From positions 1 to 37,014 of the forward strand of contig NZ_RHHT01000057.1 of NCBI RefSeq assembly GCF_003710985.1: 37,014 nt of DNA, given 5' to 3'. A program made the translations under genes and the position numbers. The DNA is from Brevibacillus panacihumi (lineage in GTDB: Bacteria; Bacillota; Bacilli; Brevibacillales; Brevibacillaceae). This document shows, in pieces, positions 9,203 through 16,853 of this stretch. A model generated the notes under the pieces. That model was not told the DNA's origin. It made no database searches and worked only from the letters and a program-made list of their open reading frames with translations. Numbering within the stretch: position 1 is the stretch's first letter; each line of letters opens with the position of its first letter.

Positions 9203-9270
9203 AGCTTGTCCCTCCTGACCTATGACGTACTTCATCGCACAGGAAAGCATATCGTTTTTTCCCTCTAGGA

Positions 9271-9299
9271 AAATTCGTGAAAATGGAACAAAAACCTGC
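9271..9299 (-). promoter_or_regulatory. Candidate sigma-H promoter of the orphan kinase
   Basis: Minus strand: GCAGGTTTT (9299-9291), 11 bases, then CACGAATTT (9279-9271). This is close to the Bacillus sigma-H pattern RnAGGAwww, N11-12, RnnGAATww, with one mismatch in each half. It lies between the SRP RNA terminator and the kinase ribosome site, where a kinase promoter is needed. Sigma-H drives kinA in Bacillus subtilis. Confidence 0.4.
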
Positions 9300-9379
9300 T
9301 CTATCAGGGGATGTGTTCGGGAGAAATCTTTCGCTAGTTCTCGCCAAAAAACAACAAAATCCTCTTTTATCGGTCCAAA

Positions 9380-9416
9380 CAAAAAAGTGGTACGCCCCCG
9401 ATTGGGACATACCACT
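9380..9416 (-). terminator. Terminator of the SRP RNA
   Basis: Minus strand: AGTGGTA pairs with TACCACT around a GTCCC/GGG inner stem, and six T follow. It lies about 16 bases past the predicted 3' end of the SRP RNA. Confidence 0.88.
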
Positions 9417-9431
9417 CGTTGATTGCTGTAT

Positions 9432-9704
9432 AGGTACCGTGCACCTATCTTCGATACTCCACATCCAAGCGTTACATATGGCTGCAGCTCAGACCAGGCT
9501 ACCCTGCGGCACACGCGATGATCCACTTATGGCTGCTTCCTTCCGGACCTGACCAGGTTCATGGGTTCGCGTTGCACAGGACCCGATCCTCAACACCGCT
9601 ACCATACGGCAGCCTCACATGAGAAGACCTAGGATAGGAATTCAACCCTGCTGTTGCGGATTGCAGGTTACAGGGCACCGCAACCTCCCCGTCTAGCACG
9701 GCAC
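9432..9704 (-). ncRNA. ffs: Signal recognition particle RNA, large Bacillus type
   Basis: About 272 nt. Diagnostic Alu-domain sequence GTGCTAGACGGGGAGGT near the 5' end is followed by GCGGTGCCCTGTAACC. The S-domain helix-8 core shows CAGGTCCGGAAGGAAGCAGC (about 9558-9539 on the minus strand). The ends pair: CCGTGC at the 5' end with GCACGG at the 3' end. This is the scRNA form of Bacillus, with an Alu domain, rather than the short 4.5S RNA of Escherichia coli. It binds Ffh and HBsu to target proteins to the membrane. Exact ends are estimated from the promoter start point and the closing helix. Its place upstream of dnaX is as in Bacillus, except that a kinase gene intervenes. Confidence 0.95.
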
Positions 9705-9709
9705 AATTA

Positions 9710-9738
9710 AGAATACCAAAGAAATGAGTGGTTAGCAA
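9710..9738 (-). promoter_or_regulatory. Promoter of the SRP RNA gene
   Basis: Minus strand: TTGCTA (9738-9733), 17 bases, TATTCT (9715-9710). It predicts a start near 9703-9704, which matches the first bases of the SRP RNA closing helix. Confidence 0.75.
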
Positions 9739-9789
9739 GGCGTAAAGCCATCCATTGCTGGAGAATGCTTCCCTTGCTTGTCCCGCATC

Positions 9790-10731
9790 CTACTCAAAGT
9801 CCGGTTTTTTCACCTGGAGAGCGCCTTTCTCATAGGCCTTTTTGAAATACTCGACGATTTGCGGATCAAACTGCGTGTGAGAGCAGCGCAGCACTTCTTC
9901 ATAAGCTGTTTGAGCAGATACCGCTTGGCGGTACGAACGTGTAGAAATCATGGCATCAAACGTATCCGCTACTGCCAAAATCCGTCCCATCAGCGGAATC
10001 TGTTCTCCTTTTAACTGATGCGGATAACCGCGTCCATCCCATCGCTCATGATGATAGCGTATTCCTCGGCTGATGTGGGCAAGACTCTCAATCTGTTCTA
10101 CCATATCTGCTCCGGTCGTCGGGTGCAGCTTGACGATTTCGTACTCTTCCGGCGTCAGCTTGCCTTCTTTTTGCAGAATGAGATCGGGGATGGCAACCTT
10201 CCCTATATCATGAAGCAAGCCTGCATAACGCAAATCATCGCGGGGCAGCATCCGCTTTTGCGACTCATCCATCTGATCGTAGATAGCCAAGGCATATTGG
10301 GCGACACGCTCCGTATGCCCTGCCGTATAAGAATCCTTCATCTCCACCGCCAGGTACAGACTGCGTACGATTTGATCCAAGCCATTTTCGGAGAGGGTGG
10401 TTTCAGGATGTGTTTCACTGTGGGAACCCTTCTTCCAACGATACATCCAAAATGCTCCGCATATCCCCAAGACCCCAACGATCAGATTGATACCACAATA
10501 CAGGCAATGCATCCAATGGAGAGGGGACGGGTGAGAGACATGCACCTCTTCTTGCTGACGGTCACTTTCAACCCATATTGTGCCCGAAGTGTCGGCTGAA
10601 AGCCACGTATCTCTTGCATTCTCTATTTGGATTTCGTGATTCAACAGAAAGCAGTAGATTAACAGAGTCGAGAGTAGGCATACAAGAATCGTCATGAACA
10701 ATAATCGGGCCTTGATCTTTGAAAACACCAT
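9790..10731 (-). CDS. Membrane-bound HD-GYP domain phosphodiesterase
   Basis: A 313-residue protein. There are two membrane segments (about 10-30, LLFMTILVCLLSTLLIYCF; and about 76-94, GINLIVGVLGICGAFWMY) around a short external loop, then a cytosolic HD-GYP domain from about residue 130. The metal and catalytic motifs are intact: HTERVAQYA, LLHDIGKVAIPD, and the GYP motif HHERWDGRGYP. HD-GYP enzymes break down cyclic di-GMP or related dinucleotides, so activity is plausible. No receiver or GAF domain is fused, and the small external loop may sense the envelope. GGAGG-rich sequence sits unusually close to ATG 10731, so GTG 10728 is an alternative start. It is the first gene upstream of the SRP RNA and is transcribed the same way. 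Confidence 0.9.
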   Translation of the reverse strand: MVFSKIKARLLFMTILVCLLSTLLIYCFLLNHEIQIENARDTWLSADTSGTIWVESDRQQEEVHVSHPSPLHWMHCLYCGINLIVGVLGICGAFWMYRWKKGSHSETHPETTLSENGLDQIVRSLYLAVEMKDSYTAGHTERVAQYALAIYDQMDESQKRMLPRDDLRYAGLLHDIGKVAIPDLILQKEGKLTPEEYEIVKLHPTTGADMVEQIESLAHISRGIRYHHERWDGRGYPHQLKGEQIPLMGRILAVADTFDAMISTRSYRQAVSAQTAYEEVLRCSHTQFDPQIVEYFKKAYEKGALQVKKPDFE

Positions 10732-10947
10732 CCTCCTCCTTCTCCGCCTGTTGCCCTGGGCGCAACGGTATAAGAGTTGCGAAATTTTTCAAGGACTGCA
10801 TCATATCCTTATTTCCACGTAAAGAGGAAAGATAAACCTTTTTTACCTATCATTTCGAAATCAAGAGGAGGAAGATGGACAAATGCAAGCTTCCGTATTA
10901 TTCTAAGCTACGGATTGGAGAACGAAATCAAGTAAGGAGATACAGGC

Positions 10948-11838
10948 ATGCGATATATGCTCTTGGTCTTTTTCGGGGCTTGCAGTTACGGAATTCTTTC
11001 CACGATCGTCAAGCTCGCGTACAGCCAAGGATTTTCCCCATCACAAGTCATAGGCGGTCAGATGGTCTTTGGGTTTCTTTTAACCTGGATTCCTGCGCTC
11101 TTCTTTCTGCGCACCAAGCCGCAAAAACGTCTGCTGCTGCTTTTGGCAGGTGTCGGCATCGCAGTCGGAACAACAGGAATCCTGTACTACAATTCACTGC
11201 AGTACATCCCTGCGTCGCTCGCTATCCTCCTGCTGTTTCAATTCACCTGGATGGGGGTTTTGGCAGAAGCCATCATGACGCGCAAACGTCCGGACAAACC
11301 GACGCTGGGTTCTCTGCTTCTGCTGTTTCTGGGAACGATGCTGGCGGGAGGACTGCTGGAAAACGGGGGGCTGCAGCAATTTCAGCCTTTGGGAATCATG
11401 TTCGGATTGCTCTCAGCCGTCTCGTACACGCTCTTCATTATTTTCAGCGGCAAAACTGCCTTGAGTGTCAATCCCTGGCTCCGCAGCTCCAGCATGTCCA
11501 CCGGGTCGCTCCTGTTGACGTGTCTCATCTATCCGCCCGTCTTCCTGATCGACGGCACACTGTGGGAGGGGTTGTTCCCTTATGTTTTCTTGCTGGCGTT
11601 GTTTGGTATCCTGATCCCCACAGCCTGCTTCAATTTTGGAGTGCCGCATGTCGGAGCTGGAATGGCCACGATTCTCGGAGCGGCAGAATTGCCGACGGCC
11701 GTCTTCGCATCCGCCATCGTCCTGCAGGAGCAGGTAAGCTGGCTGCAAGTCGCTGGTGTAGCCATCATCCTGCTGGGAATCATACTGCCCAAACTGGTGC
11801 AGCGCAAACAGCCCAAAACCGCCTCACCCGCCGCCTAA
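10948..11838 (+). CDS. EamA/DMT-family transporter (RhaT-like)
   Basis: A 296-residue membrane protein with ten predicted segments in two EamA repeats. The first starts MRYMLLVFFGACSYGILST and the second near LGIMFGLLSAVSYTLFII. Conserved late motifs include GAAELPTAVFASAIVLQEQVS and the final VAIILLGIILPKL. Relatives export amino acids or other metabolites; the substrate here is unknown. TAAGGAGATACAGGC gives a good ribosome site. A second frame starting at 10875 overlaps the whole gene but lacks protein-like composition. It converges on another EamA gene and shares a terminator with it. Confidence 0.88.
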   Translation: MRYMLLVFFGACSYGILSTIVKLAYSQGFSPSQVIGGQMVFGFLLTWIPALFFLRTKPQKRLLLLLAGVGIAVGTTGILYYNSLQYIPASLAILLLFQFTWMGVLAEAIMTRKRPDKPTLGSLLLLFLGTMLAGGLLENGGLQQFQPLGIMFGLLSAVSYTLFIIFSGKTALSVNPWLRSSSMSTGSLLLTCLIYPPVFLIDGTLWEGLFPYVFLLALFGILIPTACFNFGVPHVGAGMATILGAAELPTAVFASAIVLQEQVSWLQVAGVAIILLGIILPKLVQRKQPKTASPAA

Positions 11839-11846
11839 TCAGACCA

Positions 11847-11895
11847 GAAAACCCACCCGAGTGGAGCTGCACGCTCTTCACTCAGGTGGGTTTTT
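11847..11895. terminator. Bidirectional terminator between two convergent EamA genes
   Basis: AAAACCCACC and GGTGGGTTTTT close a long stem with GAGTG/CACTC and AGC/GCT inner pairs. The right arm includes the last codons and stop of the minus-strand gene (11882), so the terminator is partly coding. Confidence 0.9.
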
Positions 11896-12766
11896 GATAA
11901 TCTCCAAGCTCCGTAATATAGATGCCAGCAAGCATCAGCACGACCCCTGTCCAGATGATGGGAGTCACAGGCTCGCCCCAAAGCAGCCAGGAGAAAAGAA
12001 AGGCGAATACCGCCTCTAGTGAAAGCAGGATGCTGACATGGACCGGAGGCGAGAATTGCTGCGCTTTGATTTGCACCACATAGGCGAGCAAGGTCCCGAT
12101 CAGGCAGTCGAACAAAAAGGCAAACCAGCCATACGGACTCAAGCCCTGAGGCATCGGCTCGACGAAGAAGGCAATGACCAGATCGATGACCCCGACCACA
12201 AGCAATTGGATCATGACGAACATGAGGGAATCGACCTCTATCCGCTCCTCATATACGCGATCAACCAATAATATGTGCAGGGCAAAAAAGATGGCGCATA
12301 GAAAAACCAGAACATCCCCAAAGGCAATGCCTGTCCACCCCTCATCCCCTGATAAAAACACCAGTCCTGCAAAAGCGAGGAGGCTGCCCGTCACGGCTGC
12401 TTTTCCCACGGGCTTGCGCCGCCATAAGTAATACAGAAAGGGAACGATGACGACGTTGGTCCCCGTAATCACTCCTGCTTTTCCCGGGGTGGTCCGGTCG
12501 ATGCCGAGAATTTGGAACGTGTAGGCTGCGCACAGGACGATCCCGCAGATCAATCCCTGCACCCAAACCTCCCGACTCACCCCTCTCATTCGCCTCCAGA
12601 CAAAGGGAAGGAGAATCAGGGATGCCAATAAAAAGCGCGTGCCCAAAAAGGTGTAGGGGGCTATCTCTGTCAGGATGTCTTTGCTCAAGACAAAGGTATA
12701 GCCCCAGGCCAGCGCAATGAATAGCAAGGATGCATCCGCCCAGATCAATTGCTTCTTGGTTGCCAC
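11882..12766 (-). CDS. EamA/DMT-family transporter (YdcZ/RarD-type ten-helix)
   Basis: A 294-residue protein with two EamA repeats and about ten membrane segments: ADASLLFIALAWGYTFVLSKD, then FLGTRFLLASLILLPFVWR, and in the second half GIAFGDVLVFLCAIFFALHI and LSLEAVFAFLFSWLLWGEPV. The EAVFAxLxSWxxxGE pattern is typical of this family. It starts at GTG (MATKKQLIW) with GAGGAGAGAC upstream. It is only distantly like its convergent neighbour, so this is not a recent duplication. The substrate is unknown. Confidence 0.88.
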   Translation of the reverse strand: MATKKQLIWADASLLFIALAWGYTFVLSKDILTEIAPYTFLGTRFLLASLILLPFVWRRMRGVSREVWVQGLICGIVLCAAYTFQILGIDRTTPGKAGVITGTNVVIVPFLYYLWRRKPVGKAAVTGSLLAFAGLVFLSGDEGWTGIAFGDVLVFLCAIFFALHILLVDRVYEERIEVDSLMFVMIQLLVVGVIDLVIAFFVEPMPQGLSPYGWFAFLFDCLIGTLLAYVVQIKAQQFSPPVHVSILLSLEAVFAFLFSWLLWGEPVTPIIWTGVVLMLAGIYITELGDYQKPT

Positions 12767-12866
12767 TCAAGTCTCTCCTCTTTCATGGGGTTGCAAAGAT
12801 CTCCCCAGTCTGTACCGGAGACTATTGTAACACTAGCTTATCAACCTTCGCGCGATTTTTGTAAGC

Positions 12867-13511
12867 CTAGCAATCGGGGTCCTGGTCGACCTTTGCCTGT
12901 ACACGGAGTTTCTTTTCTTTGTATTTCCTGTAGCCAAACACACACCCTATCACGACCACGATCAGCACCGCAATGGCTGGCGCGATTCCCCGGGTGAACA
13001 TGTTCAGAAAAGCATCTATACTCGTTGCTTGATCTCCAATCACATACCCGACCAAAAATAGAATCAGTGTCCATACCAGACCGGTCGTATAGGAAAACAG
13101 CGCATAGCGGCGAAATGTCATCTTTCCGATCCCCACCAGGTAGGGCACCACATGACGCACCACCGGGAGAAAATAGCTGATGCACAATGCGTAGCTGCCA
13201 TAGCGCTCCAGCAAAGACTGGGCGCGTTCAACGTGCCTGTTCATCCCTTTTTTCTTGCTGATCCAATTCAACGCGGGAGCACCTAGGGTTCTGCCCAGCA
13301 CATATCCGAGAGACAAGCCGGACACGACGCCAAGATACGTGGCGATAAAAGCAGGGATTATACTCAGTACACCAATCGAAGTCAGCACTCCAGCTGACAA
13401 TACAATAACCTCATCCGGAATGGGCATTCCTACAATACCCAACCACAACGTGAAGAAAAGAGCCGGATACCCAAACTGACCCACGGATTCACTCAGTATC
13501 TCTATACTCAT
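12867..13511 (-). CDS. DedA-family membrane protein
   Basis: A 214-residue protein with the DedA hallmarks: GYPALFFTLWLGIVGMPIPDEVIVLSAG near the N-terminus, G-rich GLSLGYVLGRTLGAP, then the basic RYGSYALCISYFLPVVRHVVPYLVG segment (conserved F/Y-x-P-x-x-R), and a long C-terminal helix with a lysine-rich tail. Family members act in membrane lipid homeostasis and some flip undecaprenyl or phospholipid carriers. AGTAGGAGGAAC precedes the ATG. It appears monocistronic. Its promoter must lie in the 233-base gap to the divergent DUF4870 gene, where I see a GTCTC/GAGAC inverted repeat (13638-13653) but no clear promoter. Confidence 0.92.
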   Translation of the reverse strand: MSIEILSESVGQFGYPALFFTLWLGIVGMPIPDEVIVLSAGVLTSIGVLSIIPAFIATYLGVVSGLSLGYVLGRTLGAPALNWISKKKGMNRHVERAQSLLERYGSYALCISYFLPVVRHVVPYLVGIGKMTFRRYALFSYTTGLVWTLILFLVGYVIGDQATSIDAFLNMFTRGIAPAIAVLIVVVIGCVFGYRKYKEKKLRVQAKVDQDPDC

Positions 13512-13745
13512 CTTGTTCCGTTCCTCCTACTTTTCGCAAAGGGTACCCGTACACAGATGAACGCGCATCTGCACCGCCCACTATACAGGCAAGCACACCG
13601 TTCAGGCGACTTGTAAATTTTAGCAGAAACAGGTGCTCCGTCTCAAGGTGGAGACAAAAATCGCGCTCTTGACGGTATCTGTCGATGAGTCGATGCAGTA
13701 CAATAAGAACATACACTGGTTCGGCTACCTTTAGGAGGGTCATAC

Positions 13746-14057
13746 ATGGATCACAATGGCGTTAAAGCAATTACTCATGCAAGTGCATTTTTTGCACCTT
13801 TTCTGGTGCCCCTGCTCGTCTGGCTGCTGATGCAAGACCAACACGTCAAAAGAATGGCATTGCAAGCCTTGCTCTTCCATATCGCAATTGGACTGTTGAT
13901 CAGCATCTCCGCAATATTTTCCTATATTTTGATCGGGATTCCCTTCTTGATCGTGTTCGGTCTGATGGGCATCTACTATCCGATCAAAGGCGTCATTTAT
14001 TCGCTCCAAGGACGTCCATTCCATTACCCGATCATCGGGTCCCTGGTCGGGTACTAA
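13746..14057 (+). CDS. DUF4870-family membrane protein
   Basis: A 103-residue protein with the DUF4870 pattern: an N-terminal KAITHASAFFAPFLVPLLVWLL, a short loop with DQHVKRMALQALLFHIAIGLL, then a long hydrophobic stretch and the end motif GIYYPIKGVIYSLQGRPFHYPII. Three to four membrane segments are expected. The function of the family is not established. GGAGGGTCATAC gives a clear ribosome site. It is a single-gene unit, ended by a hairpin shared with the convergent rhodanese gene. Confidence 0.85.
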   Translation: MDHNGVKAITHASAFFAPFLVPLLVWLLMQDQHVKRMALQALLFHIAIGLLISISAIFSYILIGIPFLIVFGLMGIYYPIKGVIYSLQGRPFHYPIIGSLVGY

Positions 14058-14087
14058 TTCTAATTCACACAACCGATAGACAGACGC

Positions 14088-14121
14088 AAAAGACCAGCGC
14101 TTCCTGTGAGCGCTGGTCTTT
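14088..14121. terminator. Bidirectional terminator between DUF4870 and rhodanese genes
   Basis: AAAGACCAGCGC pairs perfectly with GCGCTGGTCTTT around a nine-base loop. A on one side and T on the other suit both strands. It ends the DUF4870 gene and the DsrE-cstR-rhodanese operon. Confidence 0.9.
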
Positions 14122-14140
14122 CCCTATTCTCTTGGGGCTA

Positions 14141-14530
14141 TTATTTCTTTTTGACAGGGCCGCGCCAGACGGAGATGCCTCCGCGCAAATGGGACAGTTT
14201 ATCATAGCCATGCCTTTTCAGAACTTTGGCCGCCTGTTTGCTGCGCACGCCGCTGCGGCAGTAGAGCAGAATCTCGTTTTTGGGGGAAATTTCCTTGACC
14301 CGATTGTTCAATTGGGATAAGGGAATATTGACTGCTGAAGGAATATGCCCGGCTTTATACTCGTGCGGCTCTCGTACGTCGACGAGCAATACGCCGCTTC
14401 TTTGGTTGACTCGCTCTTTGAACTGATCGGCACTCAGGTTTTGCAGTCCTTTGACAGGAACAAAACGCGTTACCAAAAACCAGGTGAGCAAGGCGTAAAC
14501 AGCGATTAATAGGATGGTTGTAAAATCCAT
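14141..14530 (-). CDS. Membrane-anchored single-domain rhodanese
   Basis: A 129-residue protein. The N-terminal membrane anchor (TTILLIAVYALLTWFLV, residues 4-20) is followed by one rhodanese domain: LLVDVREPHEYKAGHIPSAVNIP, then the active loop with nucleophile Cys91 in LLYCRSGVRS, and HLRGGISVWRG near the end. Rhodaneses carry persulfide sulfur on this Cys and pass it to acceptors. It is last in the operon after the CstR-like repressor, 21 bases below its stop. Together with the DsrE-like protein, this points to handling of sulfane sulfur at the inner face of the membrane. Confidence 0.93.
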   Translation of the reverse strand: MDFTTILLIAVYALLTWFLVTRFVPVKGLQNLSADQFKERVNQRSGVLLVDVREPHEYKAGHIPSAVNIPLSQLNNRVKEISPKNEILLYCRSGVRSKQAAKVLKRHGYDKLSHLRGGISVWRGPVKKK

Positions 14531-14551
14531 ACAAACATACGCCCTTTCTAT

Positions 14552-14818
14552 CTAGCGGCTTTTCACCAGCAGTTCGATTGCTTCCTTCACCATTTTTTCC
14601 GGGTCCTTGCCTGTCCCCTCTTCTTCCAGCAAGCAGCGCTGCAGATTTTCGGCTACGATCTGGGCAATGGCTCGATCGGAAGCATTGCGGACTGCCGATA
14701 GCTGAGCTACGACTTCCTTGCAATTTTTCTGCTCGTCCATCATCCGGAGCACGCCTCGAATCTGTCCCTCGATCCGGCGCAATCGTCTTTTCACATCTTC
14801 ACCATACGTATAGTCCAT
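14552..14818 (-). CDS. cstR: CsoR/CstR-family repressor, persulfide-sensor type
   Basis: An 88-residue all-helical repressor of the CsoR/RcnR/CstR family (DYTYGEDVKRRLRRIEGQIRGVLRMM). The two family cysteines are present as Cys33 and Cys62. The histidine that copper-binding CsoR has four residues before the second Cys is Asn58 here. Loss of that ligand with both Cys kept is the mark of CstR, which senses per- and polysulfide by cross-linking the Cys pair across the dimer. ATG 14818 has GGAGGGAAAGCAG upstream, whereas the in-frame ATG at 14842 lacks a ribosome site. It lies between the DsrE-like and rhodanese genes, fitting a sulfur-stress operon. The most likely operator is the palindrome at 15385-15406. 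Confidence 0.88.
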   Translation of the reverse strand: MDYTYGEDVKRRLRRIEGQIRGVLRMMDEQKNCKEVVAQLSAVRNASDRAIAQIVAENLQRCLLEEEGTGKDPEKMVKEAIELLVKSR

Positions 14819-14881
14819 CTGCTTTCCCTCCGTTCCATTCATACGTATACCTGTATTCTATTATAGACGAAATCAGGGAGG

Positions 14882-15358
14882 TTAGATAAACAGATTCACT
14901 TTGGCCCGGGTGGCATCTCCGAGATAGGCAGCTACGCCAGCGAACTCCATCCCATCCACCAGCTCTTCCTTTTGCAGACCCAAAAGGTCCATCGTCATCG
15001 TACAAGCAACCAGCTTGACTCCTTGCTCCTGCGCCAGCTCTATCAACTGCGGCAGCGACAGGGCATTGTGCCTTTTCATGACATGCTTGATCATGGCTGG
15101 CCCCATTCCCAGCATGTTCATTTTGGACAGACCCAATTTTTTCGGTCCCCTTGGCATCATCCAGCCGAATGCTTTCTCCAGCCAGTTTTTCTTTACGTTG
15201 ACGACCTCGTCTTTGCGCATGGTGTTGAGACCCCAGAAGGTGAAGAAGATCGTCACATCATGGTCATAGGCGGCAGCTCCGTTCGCAATGATGAATGCTG
15301 CAATTGCTTTATCTAAATCCCCGCTGAACAGGACAATCGTGGTTTTTTCCTTTTCCAT
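14882..15358 (-). CDS. DsrE/DsrF-like sulfur carrier protein (DsrE2 type)
   Basis: A 158-residue protein of the DsrE2 group, described in databases as DsrE/DsrF/DrsH-like. It starts TTIVLFSGDLDKAIAAFIIANGAA and carries FFTFWGLNTMRK, the linker MMPRGPKKLGLSKMN with its Met-rich follow-on, and the conserved VACTMTMDLLGL with Cys119 as probable sulfur carrier. DsrE proteins bind sulfur on Cys and pass it to TusA- or rhodanese-type partners. The frame opens upstream to 15433 across the promoter and operator, so the true start is an ATG near 15358 after AAAGGAG. The nearer ATG at 15367 is too close to that site. It is first in the operon with cstR and rhodanese. Confidence 0.88.
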   Translation of the reverse strand: MEKEKTTIVLFSGDLDKAIAAFIIANGAAAYDHDVTIFFTFWGLNTMRKDEVVNVKKNWLEKAFGWMMPRGPKKLGLSKMNMLGMGPAMIKHVMKRHNALSLPQLIELAQEQGVKLVACTMTMDLLGLQKEELVDGMEFAGVAAYLGDATRAKVNLFI

Positions 15359-15384
15359 TTTCCTCATGGCTCCTTTGTTGTTTA

Positions 15385-15406
15385 ATACATATACCCCTAT
15401 ATGTAT
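15385..15406. promoter_or_regulatory. Candidate CstR operator: 22-bp palindrome with CCCC core
   Basis: Nine-base arms ATACATATA and TATATGTAT are perfect reverse complements around CCCC. CsoR/CstR-family operators are inverted repeats with a central run of C or G, of the ATAC-CCC-TAT kind. The site overlaps the -10 element and the start point of the operon promoter, the right place for a repressor whose gene is the second of the operon. Confidence 0.72.
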
Positions 15407-15433
15407 ACTAAAGCCTTTGAGGTTCTTTTGCAA
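15405..15433 (-). promoter_or_regulatory. Promoter of the DsrE-cstR-rhodanese operon
   Basis: Minus strand: TTGCAA (15433-15428), 17 bases, TAGTAT (15410-15405). It predicts a start near 15398, inside the CCCC-centred palindrome, and a leader of about 40 bases to the DsrE-like gene. Confidence 0.7.
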
Positions 15434-15435
15434 CT

Positions 15436-15468
15436 AAAAAAGCAGGCACCCAGTAAAAGGCGCCCGCT
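15436..15468 (-). terminator. Terminator of the ArsB-like transporter gene
   Basis: Minus strand: GCGGGCGCC pairs with GGTGCCTGC (nine pairs, two of them G-T) around a short loop, followed by six T. It starts about four bases after the transporter stop and separates that gene from the sulfur operon. Confidence 0.85.
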
Positions 15469-15471
15469 TCA

Positions 15472-16779
15472 TCAAGATAGAAGGGCAATGATAGACAGCC
15501 AAAAGTACAGACCCGCCAGTGTCAGCAACAGGGTCGGAACAGTGAGTACGATTCCTGTCTTGAAGTACTGGCCCCAGGTGATGCGTACCCCTTTGCGGGA
15601 CAAGACATGCAGCCAGAGCAGAGTGGCCAAGGAGCCGATCGGCGTGATCTTGGGACCCAAATCGCTGCCGATGACGTTGGCGTAGATCAATGCTTCCCGA
15701 ATGATCCCGGAGGTTTCCGTCCCTTGGATCGCCAATGCACCGATCATCACCGTAGGCAGATTGTTCATCACAGACGAAAGCACAGCAGACAGAAATCCCA
15801 TACCGACTGTAGCCGACCACAGCCCTCGATCGGCAATGGCCTGAATCAGTCCACCCAACGCATCCGTAAGCCCTACATTTCGCAATCCATACACGACCAC
15901 GTACATGCCAATCGAAAAAACGACGATGGACCAAGGAGCCTCTTGGATTACTTTTTTGGTCTGAATGCTTTGGCTGCTTCGCGCGGCCAGAAGAAATATC
16001 AAGGCAGCCGCCCCAATCACGAAGGAGACGGGTATCGCCAGTGCTTCGCTTGCCAAAAACCCGATCAGCAACAGGCCAAGGATGACCCAGGAGAGGCGAA
16101 AAAGCCGGAGATCCTTCAAGGCTTCCCGTGGTTTCCTCAAGTTGTTCAGATCGTACTCCTTGGGAATGTTTTTGCGATAATAAAGGTAAAGAACCAACAA
16201 ACTGGCACCCAGGGAAACAAAATTGGGCACGATCATCCGGGATGCATACTCCATGAATCCGATATCGAAGTAGTCAGCCGATACAATATTGACCAGGTTG
16301 CTGACCACCAATGGCAAGGATGTCGTATCCGCGATGAAGCCGCTCGCCATAATGAACGGCAAAATCATGGAGTCCGGCAATTGCAGGGCGCGCACCTGAG
16401 CCAGCACGATCGGCGTCAATATCAGTGCTGCGCCATCATTGGCGAAGAAGGCAGATACAGCCGCCCCCAACAACACAACGTAGACGAACATTAATGTCCC
16501 GCTTCCCTTGGCGAACCGGGTCATATGCAAGGCAGACCATTCAAAAAAGCCGATCTCGTCCAGGATCAAGGAAATGAGAATAATAGCGACGAACGCCAAA
16601 GTAGCGTTCCAGACGATCCCGGTGACAGCTGCGACATCATCAAAGCTGACGACCCCGCAGATCAATGCCAATATAGCCCCGCCCGTCGCGCTCCAGCCTA
16701 TGCCAAGCCCTCTCGGCTGCCAAATGACCAGCGCAATGGTCAAGGCGAAAATCAAAAAAGCCAACCACACTTCCACCAT
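15472..16779 (-). CDS. ArsB/NhaD-superfamily (SLC13-like) transporter
   Basis: A 435-residue membrane protein with about 11-12 segments. It matches arsenite-pump ArsB in length and pattern: [84 protein letters not shown], and [16 protein letters not shown]. The N-terminal half has the ANDGAA and the C-terminal half the MNNLPT signature. The chosen start is ATG 16779 with GGGAGAGATC upstream; ATG 16806 has no spaced ribosome site. No arsR or arsC is nearby, so arsenite export is likely by family but not proven by context. It is separated from the sulfur operon by a terminator. Confidence 0.85.
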   Translation of the reverse strand: MVEVWLAFLIFALTIALVIWQPRGLGIGWSATGGAILALICGVVSFDDVAAVTGIVWNATLAFVAIILISLILDEIGFFEWSALHMTRFAKGSGTLMFVYVVLLGAAVSAFFANDGAALILTPIVLAQVRALQLPDSMILPFIMASGFIADTTSLPLVVSNLVNIVSADYFDIGFMEYASRMIVPNFVSLGASLLVLYLYYRKNIPKEYDLNNLRKPREALKDLRLFRLSWVILGLLLIGFLASEALAIPVSFVIGAAALIFLLAARSSQSIQTKKVIQEAPWSIVVFSIGMYVVVYGLRNVGLTDALGGLIQAIADRGLWSATVGMGFLSAVLSSVMNNLPTVMIGALAIQGTETSGIIREALIYANVIGSDLGPKITPIGSLATLLWLHVLSRKGVRITWGQYFKTGIVLTVPTLLLTLAGLYFWLSIIALLS

Positions 16780-16853
16780 GATCTCTCCCACCCTGTCTTT
16801 CTTCATACCTTTAGCATTATATAACGAGATGGTTTAACAACGAGTAAATGTTT

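Noticed and set aside
10875..11897. A 340-codon plus-strand frame with a good ribosome site (AGAGGAGGAAG) that covers the whole first EamA gene in another frame.
   Set aside because: Its translation is rich in Arg, His, Ser and Gln with no domain pattern, while the overlapping frame is a clear transporter. The start could at most make a short leader read-in.
13638..13653. GTCTC/GAGAC inverted repeat between dedA and the DUF4870 gene as a regulatory site.
   Set aside because: The arms are only five bases and no promoter or regulator is adjacent, so it is too weak to claim.
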